Positions 14,231 to 19,246 of a DNA stretch of 19,246 nucleotides are shown here, in pieces. The DNA comes from DATIXD01 sp035518875 (GTDB lineage Bacteria; Pseudomonadota; Gammaproteobacteria; Methylococcales; Methylococcaceae). The notes below the pieces were generated by a model. It did not search any database. It was not told the DNA's origin and worked only from the letters and a program-made list of their open reading frames with translations. Position 1 is the first letter of the stretch. Each line of letters begins with the position of its first letter. A program made the translations under genes and the position numbers. The stretch covers positions 1 to 19,246 of the forward strand of contig DATIXD010000234.1 in the NCBI GenBank assembly GCA_035518875.1. Direction: 5' to 3'.

Positions 14231-14425
14231 CTATTCTTCGGTACCCGCTTCTTCCTTGGCGGCGAGGATTCTACGCCCACGATAGAAACCATCCGGGCTG
14301 ACATGATGGCGGAGATGAGTTTCGCCGGTGGTTGGATCGATGGAAAGGGCATTCGCCGTCAAGGCATCGTGCGCACGGCGCATGCCGCGTTTGGATCGGG
14401 TTTTACGATTTTGTTGTACCGCCAT
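14231..14425 (-). CDS. rpmF: Large ribosomal subunit protein bL32 (64 aa)
   Basis: A small basic structural protein of the 50S subunit. The N-terminus MAVQQNRKTRSKRGMRRAHD is almost identical to E. coli L32, and THLRHHVSPDGFYRGRRI is also conserved. The four zinc-binding cysteines found in some L32 proteins are absent, so this is the zinc-free form. A short acidic/alanine-rich tail (AAKEEAGTEE) makes it about seven residues longer than the E. coli protein. A strong TAGGAG ribosome site precedes the ATG. It lies 21 nt after yceD, the usual order. Confidence 0.97.
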   Translation of the reverse strand: MAVQQNRKTRSKRGMRRAHDALTANALSIDPTTGETHLRHHVSPDGFYRGRRILAAKEEAGTEE

Positions 14426-14446
14426 TGGATCACTCCTATCGTGAAG

Positions 14447-14938
14447 TCAATTGATTAAATCAGCCAAAACGGCGAAGGGATTCTCGCGCTCGTTTTTGGG
14501 TTTTTCCCTTATCGTTAGCACCCCATCGCATTGAGGATGCTGGGGAATCGTTGGAATCGCGAGCAACAACTCTTCCTGAACAATGTCAGCCAAAGGAATG
14601 ATTTCCTCTTCGAGCAAGAGCGGCTCGAAGGATTCCGGCAAAAGATTGGCCTCGTCGATGGACTTGACGATACCCAGGCGTACTACGCTATCCACTCGCC
14701 ATTGAACGGGTTGCAAGCAGCACTGACATTGCAATTCCAGTTCGGCCTCGACCCGTCCCTGCACGGCGGCAATCTTGCCTTCCTTGCCGAAATTCAATTC
14801 GAACCTCACCTCTCCGACACGGTTCGAAAGGACATCCTGAAGGCGAGATAGTTTGGCTAAAGGCAAGGAACCTTTAAACTGACGCCGTTTATCCGCCAGC
14901 GCCAAAGGATCGACGAGCTCGGGCAAGTGCTGCAACAT
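14447..14938 (-). CDS. yceD: YceD/DUF177 family rRNA accumulation protein (163 aa)
   Basis: In E. coli YceD is needed for normal 23S rRNA accumulation and is co-expressed with rpmF. This protein keeps the family features: LPELVDPLALADKRRQFKG at the N-terminus, the LELQCQCCLQPV cysteine motif (C71 and C74 as CxxC), the acidic middle region, and the C-terminal ENPFAVLADL. The open frame continues upstream to a TTG at 14977, but that TTG is the -35 element of a strong promoter. ATG at 14938 aligns with the E. coli start and is therefore chosen. If the promoter call is right, the mRNA would begin within a few bases of this ATG, and no ribosome site would be transcribed. Confidence 0.92.
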   Translation of the reverse strand: MLQHLPELVDPLALADKRRQFKGSLPLAKLSRLQDVLSNRVGEVRFELNFGKEGKIAAVQGRVEAELELQCQCCLQPVQWRVDSVVRLGIVKSIDEANLLPESFEPLLLEEEIIPLADIVQEELLLAIPTIPQHPQCDGVLTIREKPKNERENPFAVLADLIN

Positions 14939-14947
14939 AAGCGCAAA

Positions 14948-14977
14948 ATGATACCGAGAAAACGGAAAAACTGTCAA
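14948..14977 (-). promoter_or_regulatory. Near-consensus sigma70 promoter for yceD-rpmF-plsX-fab
   Basis: On the minus strand: perfect -35 TTGACA (14977-14972), an 18-nt spacer, and -10 TATCAT (14953-14948, 5 of 6 matches). Transcription would be expected to start near 14941, only about 3 nt before the yceD ATG at 14938. This is the best promoter in the window and heads the longest operon. Confidence 0.7.
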
Positions 14978-15005
14978 AATTTATCGCTGTTAACCGACCG
15001 GCCGT

Positions 15006-15605
15006 ATGAACGTCTCACAGGCTACTGCCCCCAAACTGGTCCTCGCATCGAGTTCGCCTTACCGAAAAGCATTGCTCGGAAAACTTGGCCTTTGCTTTGA
15101 AACGGCCTCGCCATCCGTTGATGAAAGCCCTCGCACCGACGAGACGCCTCGAGAACTGGCGATACGCCTGGCCAGGGAAAAAGCTGGCACGTTGTCGCAG
15201 GTATTCCCCGAGCATCTGATCATCGGCTCCGACCAGGTCGCCATTCTGGCGGGTCGGCAACTGACCAAGCCGGGCAATCGCGCCAATGCAATCGGTCAGT
15301 TACATGCGGCTTCGGGGCACGCCGTGACATTTTACACTGGGGTTTGCGTGTTGAATTCGGCAACCGGGGAGGCAAGAACCGATCTGGATCGGACCATCGT
15401 GCATTTTCGCCCGTTGACCGATTCGCAGGTCGAACATTACGTGGATAGGGAGCGGCCGTTCGACTGCGCCGGCGGCTTCAAATCGGAAAGCCTCGGCATT
15501 GCCTTGTTCGACCGGATCGAAGGGGAGGATCCGAACGCCTTGATCGGATTGCCGTTGATCCGCCTGATCCGATTGCTGGAAGCGTTCGGCGTAAAGGTCA
15601 TTTGA
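15006..15605 (+). CDS. yceF: Maf/YceF-type nucleotide pyrophosphatase, likely 7-methyl-GTP-specific (199 aa)
   Basis: A Maf-family house-cleaning enzyme that hydrolyses non-canonical nucleoside triphosphates to monophosphate and pyrophosphate. Seen: LVLASSSPYRKALLGKLGL (11-29), the catalytic D76 in LIIGSDQVA, ASGHAVTFYTG, HFRPLT and the GGFKSESLGIALFDRIEGEDPNALIGLPL segment. These match the E. coli YceF (m7GTP pyrophosphatase) subfamily better than the dTTP/UTP (YhdE) type. The gene is divergent from yceD exactly as in E. coli, which supports the subfamily call. The ATG at 15006 has no clear Shine-Dalgarno. It converges on the downstream transglycosylase gene with a 32-nt gap lacking a terminator. 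Confidence 0.92.
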   Translation: MNVSQATAPKLVLASSSPYRKALLGKLGLCFETASPSVDESPRTDETPRELAIRLAREKAGTLSQVFPEHLIIGSDQVAILAGRQLTKPGNRANAIGQLHAASGHAVTFYTGVCVLNSATGEARTDLDRTIVHFRPLTDSQVEHYVDRERPFDCAGGFKSESLGIALFDRIEGEDPNALIGLPLIRLIRLLEAFGVKVI

Positions 15606-15637
15606 CCGCCGGTAAAGTGGGACGAGATTGGCTGCCG

Positions 15638-16258
15638 CTAGAGCGATGCGAAGCGGCGATAGTAGTTCAGCACGCGCACCACGTAATCCTGGGTTTCGGG
15701 TATGGGTGGAACCTGGTAGCCGAATTTCTTGACCGTGTTTTCCCCCGCGTTGTAAGCCGCCACCGCCAGCTTGATATCGGACTGGAACATCCCGATCAGA
15801 TCGCTGAGGTAACGGGCCCCACCCTCGACGTTCTCTTCCGGATCGAACCGGTCCCGCACGCCGTAACGGTCCGCCGTGCCCGGCATGAGTTGCATCAGGC
15901 CGGCTGCGCCCTTATTCGAAACGGCGCCGGGGTTGTAGGCGGATTCGGCTCGAATGACGGCATGGAGCAAGGCGGGATCGAGACTGTACTTGCTTGCCGT
16001 GGCCTCGATCAGGGGGGTGAATTGCCTGCGGTTTTTCTCGAAGGCCCGGCTGAACCCGTAGCCGCCCGCCGGTTTTCGACTGATGAAAGTGAATGCGGCT
16101 GGCGTGCGGATAACGAGCTGGTAGCCGGAGTGCCTGGGCTTGTCGGTATAGAACACATGTCCGCTGCCATCCACGTATTTGTAAACATCGGCCTTGGCCG
16201 CATATGCTAGCCATAGCGGCGAGAGAGCGAGAACAAGCGGGGTAAGAAATCTGATCAT
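15638..16258 (-). CDS. Secreted lytic transglycosylase with DUF4124 N-terminus (206 aa)
   Basis: A periplasmic peptidoglycan-cleaving enzyme. Residues 1-23 are a signal peptide (hydrophobic core followed by AKA). Residues 24-41 (DVYKYVDGSGHVFYTDKP) are a DUF4124-type module, common before SLT domains in proteobacteria. Residues about 80-203 form an SLT/lysozyme-like domain, with catalytic E105 in VIRAESAYNP, then GAAGLMQLMPGTADRYGV, NVEGGARYLSDL and AVAAYNAGENTV. The protein is complete and of ordinary length. A modest AGG-type ribosome site lies upstream. It is a separate unit from purT, 87 nt away on the same strand. The exact Slt/MltC-like subclass is not assigned. Confidence 0.92.
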   Translation of the reverse strand: MIRFLTPLVLALSPLWLAYAAKADVYKYVDGSGHVFYTDKPRHSGYQLVIRTPAAFTFISRKPAGGYGFSRAFEKNRRQFTPLIEATASKYSLDPALLHAVIRAESAYNPGAVSNKGAAGLMQLMPGTADRYGVRDRFDPEENVEGGARYLSDLIGMFQSDIKLAVAAYNAGENTVKKFGYQVPPIPETQDYVVRVLNYYRRFASL

Positions 16259-16345
16259 TGCACTGCCTGCTTTCCTAGAGACTCTGACGAGAGCGGCCTT
16301 TTAGAAGGAAGTGTTGCATGAATCCGTCATTTTACAAACCCGACG

Positions 16346-17542
16346 CTATTCCAGCACCGGCCTGACCAAACCCGCCGCCCTGCCGGCTCGCGCCCTCGCC
16401 TCCTCGGCGCTTGCAGCCGTCGCCAAGGCGACGCCCATGCGCCGCCTTGGAAAGGAAACCGGCTTGCCGAACAGCCGGATCTCCGTTTCCGGCACCTGCA
16501 GTGCCTCTTCTAGGCCCTCAAAGGCTATACCCTCCCCTTCCAGCTGTCCGTAAATCACTGCACTCGCACCGGGGCCGCGCAAAGCAACCGAAACCGGTAG
16601 CCCTAGAATCGCACGGGCGTGCAGTTCGAACTCGCTCTGCGCCTGGGTGATCATGGTCACCATGCCGGTATCGTGCGGCCGGGGACTGACCTCGCTGAAC
16701 CAAACCCGATCGCCCCGAATAAACAATTCGACGCCGAAAATGCCCCTGCCTCCCAGATGATCGGTGACCGCCTTCGCGATCCGCTGCGCCTCGCACAGTT
16801 CCGTTTCGCCCATGCACTGGGGCTGCCAACTCTCGACATAATCGCCTTTTTCCTGGCGGTGACCAATGGGCTCGCAGAACCGGGTTTCCACCTTCCCCTT
16901 GGCATTCAGGGCGCGCACCGTCAGCAGGGTGATTTCAAAGTCGAAGTCAACCTTCCCTTCCACGATCACCTTGCCGTGCTTCACTCGGCCGCCTTGCTGA
17001 GCGTAATCCCAGGCTCCAGCGATGTCCGCTTCGGAGTTCAGCATCGACTGTCCCTTGCCAGAGGAGGACATGACAGGCTTAACGAAACAGGGAAAGCCGA
17101 TTTCACCGACGGCTTGATTGAACGCCTCGAAAGAATCGGCGAAAGCGTAGCTCGAAGTGGGCAAGCCCAGTTCCTCAGCCGCCAGCCGGCGGATGCCTTC
17201 CCGGTTCATCGTCAGTTGCACGGCAGTCGCGGTGGGGACGACTTCGGCCAGGCCCGCCCGCTCGATTTCGGCCAGGGCACCCGTGGCGATGGCTTCGATC
17301 TCGGGCACGACCAGCTGTGGTCTTTCCTGTTCCACGAGACGGCGAATCGCCACGGGATCGGTCATATCGAGGACATGTGCGCGATGGGCCACCTGATGTG
17401 CCGGCGCATTCGGATAGCGATCCGCCGCGATGACCTCGACGCCGTAACGTTGCAGGGAAATCGCGACCTCCTTGCCGAGTTCGCCGCTACCCAGAAGCAA
17501 CACCCTGGTCGCGTTTTTGCTCAGGGCTGTACCAATCTTCAT
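16346..17542 (-). CDS. purT: Formate-dependent phosphoribosylglycinamide formyltransferase (398 aa)
   Basis: An ATP-grasp enzyme that makes formyl-GAR from GAR, formate and ATP in purine synthesis, an alternative to folate-dependent PurN. Seen: RVLLLGSGELGKEVAI (13-28), VPEIEAIAT (79-87), VKPVMSSSGKGQS (154-166), IVEGKVDFDFE (193-203) and SEVSPRPHDTGMVT (283-296), all PurT signatures. The length of 398 is close to the E. coli enzyme. The ATG at 17542 is chosen over the longer frame (to 17653) because a strong GAGAGGAGAG ribosome site lies 4-15 nt upstream and the extension has no homology. Using formate directly would suit an organism with active C1 metabolism, but PurT is widespread, so this is only suggestive. 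Confidence 0.95.
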   Translation of the reverse strand: MKIGTALSKNATRVLLLGSGELGKEVAISLQRYGVEVIAADRYPNAPAHQVAHRAHVLDMTDPVAIRRLVEQERPQLVVPEIEAIATGALAEIERAGLAEVVPTATAVQLTMNREGIRRLAAEELGLPTSSYAFADSFEAFNQAVGEIGFPCFVKPVMSSSGKGQSMLNSEADIAGAWDYAQQGGRVKHGKVIVEGKVDFDFEITLLTVRALNAKGKVETRFCEPIGHRQEKGDYVESWQPQCMGETELCEAQRIAKAVTDHLGGRGIFGVELFIRGDRVWFSEVSPRPHDTGMVTMITQAQSEFELHARAILGLPVSVALRGPGASAVIYGQLEGEGIAFEGLEEALQVPETEIRLFGKPVSFPRRRMGVALATAASAEEARARAGRAAGLVRPVLE

Positions 17543-17633
17543 GGCTCTCTCCTCTCCGAATAATCCGGGTGGCCGAGTCGGGTGCCATCGATTACGCATG
17601 CCATCGAATCCAGGCGACAACCGGCCGATAATT

Positions 17634-17685
17634 TTCGGTAAGCGTACCAGCATTGCCTACCTACTCGGCAAGCGATTTTACCGAA
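17634..17685. repeat. Nested inverted repeat upstream of purT
   Basis: Outer arms TTCGGTAA (17634-17641) and TTACCGAA (17678-17685) are perfect complements. Inside, TTGCC (17653-17657) pairs with GGCAA (17667-17671), extendable by two GC pairs past a bulged A. The structure lies 92-143 nt upstream of the purT start and 153 nt before the plus-strand gene. It could be a regulator-binding site or a leader RNA fold. No T-run follows on either strand. Confidence 0.45.
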
Positions 17686-17819
17686 GTCTTGCGTGTCGGC
17701 TGCACAAGAGGGTGTGCTTCGGCGGTAATTGTCGACCGTTCAGCCGCAGTTCAGCTTGCAGCGGGTAGCCTCATCTCAGGGTGACACTCCAATGCTCCCG
17801 ATCTTTCTCAACCTTCATC

Positions 17820-17833
17820 TTCCCTGCAGGGAA
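17820..17833. promoter_or_regulatory. 14-nt perfect palindrome over the ribosome site of the DUF6600-type gene
   Basis: TTCCCTGCAGGGAA is a perfect palindrome. Its right half supplies the AGGGA ribosome site, 6 nt before the ATG at 17839. In RNA it could fold and mask the ribosome site; in DNA it could be an operator. Both are inferences. Confidence 0.45.
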
Positions 17834-17838
17834 CATTC

Positions 17839-19246
17839 ATGAACGCTCGCTTTCGCTCCGGGTCGCTTGCGCTGGTTCTCTTCGCCGTATTACAGCTCGC
17901 CGATGTCTTCTGTCCGAGTTCCGTCCGGGCGGATCCGGGGCAAGACGTCGACATCAACATCTTCTACGATGCGCTCGCGCCTTATGGCGACTGGGTGGAT
18001 CACCAAACATACGGGCGCGTCTGGCATCCCCGCGACATGCCGCCGGGCTGGCGACCCTATACCGACGGCCACTGGGATTACAGCCATGAGCACGGCTGGG
18101 TTTGGGTATCGGATTGGGACTGGGGTTGGGCGCCCTTCCATTATGGCCGCTGGGCGTGGGACGATTGGCACGGCTGGGTTTGGGTTCCGGGGAGAATCTG
18201 GGCGCCGGCTTGGGTATTTTGGCGTTATGGCGGAGGTTACGCGGCTTGGGCGCCGATGCCCCCGAATGTCATCTGGCAACCGGAATATGGCCTGATTACC
18301 CGGCATTTCAGTTACGATCGCGATCTGCATTGGGATTGTTGGGTGGCGGTGCCGGAATATTATGTCTCCCATCGGCATATCCGACGATACATCATGGAGC
18401 CGCGTCGAAACATTCACGTATTGAATGTAACGAAAAATCACACTCATGTCACGATCGTCCACAACACCATCGTCAATCGCGGCGTTCCTGTCAAACGCAT
18501 CGAGAAAGTCAGCCGAACTTCCGTGAGGCCGGTTCGAATCCGAGAGGTGGAACGTCCTGAGGATCGGAGCGACTGGGGCGACGAGAAAACGCTCCGGGTC
18601 TTTCGCCCCAAAATCCGACCGGCGAGTACCGAGGACATTCGCAGGGATGAAGCGCTGGCGGCCAAATGGAGTATGGAGCAGGAAGCGCGGCGTCGAAGCC
18701 GGCCAAGCCATCCGAGCGCTCGATTCGACCAACGGGAAGTACGGGTGCCCGATCGACTCAAGGAAAAGACGCCATACGAAACGGATGTCGATTTAAAAAA
18801 GACGACGCCGGAACGGGGATCGCGGCCTTTCAGTGACGCCCAGCAGGAACCTATGCCGATCACGAAACCCGACGAATTGCGGGCACGGCAGACGCGACAG
18901 CCGGAAGATGAGCGCAATGACGCACCAAGACCTCGCAATCGCCGCTCGCCGGATAGCTTTGAAAGCCGAAGCGTTGGACGACCGGCCGGCATTCAGGAAG
19001 GGGATATCGGGGAAACCCCGATTTCCAAGCCCCGACCACCGGCCTGGAAAGACCGGAAACCCGAAACTGCGTCGCCGAACAACATTTCCGATTCACCCAA
19101 ACAGACCGTCCGCGAGGGGCAGAACCCCATTCGTCCGCGGCTGAGGCCGGCCAATAGAGCCCAACCGATAGAGTTTCGCGGGCCGGGCCAAGAAGCCCCC
19201 GTGGATAGCGGTGATCAATCCGGACGATTCAGGAGACGGGAGCTTG
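17839..19246 (+). CDS. Secreted Trp-rich DUF6600-type protein, partial at 3' end (469+ aa)
   Basis: The frame runs open from ATG 17839 to the right edge with no stop, so the 3' end is missing. Residues 1-31 are a signal peptide ending SVRA. Residues about 39-145 are a Trp/Tyr-rich module (IFYDALAPYGDW, then WVWVSDWDWGWAPFHYGRW, HGWVWVPG and YAAWAPMPP). This is the DUF6600-type pattern of exported bacterial proteins of unknown function, often in FecR-like or envelope-associated contexts. Residues about 147-235 are a less regular second region. From about 235 on it is Arg/Pro/Glu-rich and low in hydrophobics, so probably disordered. AGGGA 6 nt upstream supports the start. It is divergent from purT. 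Function unknown; an exported envelope or matrix role is an inference from composition. A long minus-strand frame inside it is a composition shadow. Confidence 0.85.
   Translation, partial: MNARFRSGSLALVLFAVLQLADVFCPSSVRADPGQDVDINIFYDALAPYGDWVDHQTYGRVWHPRDMPPGWRPYTDGHWDYSHEHGWVWVSDWDWGWAPFHYGRWAWDDWHGWVWVPGRIWAPAWVFWRYGGGYAAWAPMPPNVIWQPEYGLITRHFSYDRDLHWDCWVAVPEYYVSHRHIRRYIMEPRRNIHVLNVTKNHTHVTIVHNTIVNRGVPVKRIEKVSRTSVRPVRIREVERPEDRSDWGDEKTLRVFRPKIRPASTEDIRRDEALAAKWSMEQEARRRSRPSHPSARFDQREVRVPDRLKEKTPYETDVDLKKTTPERGSRPFSDAQQEPMPITKPDELRARQTRQPEDERNDAPRPRNRRSPDSFESRSVGRPAGIQEGDIGETPISKPRPPAWKDRKPETASPNNISDSPKQTVREGQNPIRPRLRPANRAQPIEFRGPGQEAPVDSGDQSGRFRRREL

Noticed and set aside
14190..14235. Intrinsic terminator between rpmF and plsX
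   Set aside because: GAAG/CTTC at the rpmF stop is followed by a T-run on the minus strand, but the stem is only 4-5 bp. Conserved operon structure argues for read-through.
16619..17563. 314-codon plus-strand frame opposite purT
   Set aside because: The complementary strand is unmistakably purT with all signature motifs; the long frame is a shadow.
17890..18732. 280-codon minus-strand frame opposite the DUF6600-type gene
   Set aside because: The plus strand has a signal peptide, a ribosome site and a family-typical Trp-rich module. The minus frame is Pro/Ile/Arg repetitive without domain signs.

Overview
The window looks like chromosomal DNA of a GC-rich gammaproteobacterium. The strongest reason is gene order: yceF / yceD-rpmF-plsX-fabH-fabD-fabG-acpP-fabF-pabC-mltG-tmk-holB-pilZ-tatD is the enterobacterial/pseudomonad arrangement, with pilZ between holB and tatD as in type IV pilus-bearing Pseudomonas-like bacteria. 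A methanotroph-type (Methylococcales-like) host is possible from the general flavour of the proteins, but I cannot prove it from sequence alone.

Layout. (1) About 1-1450 is accessory DNA: non-coding mosaic sequence with short dyads and a repeated GTGTCGCCA motif, an AT-rich orphan gene for a 57-residue coiled-coil protein (390-563), and a two-gene DUF433/DUF5615 toxin-antitoxin-type operon on the minus strand (1450-894). (2) 1451-1851 has no gene but is unusually rich in stem-loops, some of them mutually exclusive. (3) 1852-3784 is aguA-aguB, the two-enzyme route from agmatine to putrescine. (4) 3837-14938 is a nearly gapless minus-strand block of 14 genes covering ribosomal protein L32 and rRNA-processing factor YceD, phospholipid and fatty acid initiation and elongation (plsX, fabH, fabD, fabG, acpP, fabF), folate (pabC), cell-wall glycan cleavage (mltG), dTMP synthesis (tmk), DNA replication (holB), type IV pili (pilZ) and a TatD nuclease-type hydrolase. 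Many junctions are overlaps of 1-13 nt. The visible breaks are the 212-nt gap before acpP and the 91-nt acpP-fabF gap, which holds a terminator-like hairpin. (5) 15006-17542 holds a divergent maf/yceF pyrophosphatase, a secreted lytic transglycosylase and purT. (6) 17839 to the right edge is a plus-strand secreted Trp-rich DUF6600-type protein that runs off the window without a stop.

How the genes work together. The long block couples membrane lipid supply to translation, replication and wall growth. A near-consensus sigma70 promoter lies directly in front of yceD and would start transcription almost at its ATG, giving a leaderless or nearly leaderless mRNA. acpP seems to be set up for separate high expression, with its own weak promoter candidate and a downstream attenuator-like hairpin before fabF, which begins at a TTG codon.

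Most of the window is well-conserved housekeeping DNA. I found no convincing large novel defence or metabolic system. The points most worth a second look are the structured 1451-1851 interval, the orphan small protein, the toxin-antitoxin pair with its palindrome, the leaderless yceD promoter, and the inverted repeats between purT and the DUF6600 gene.
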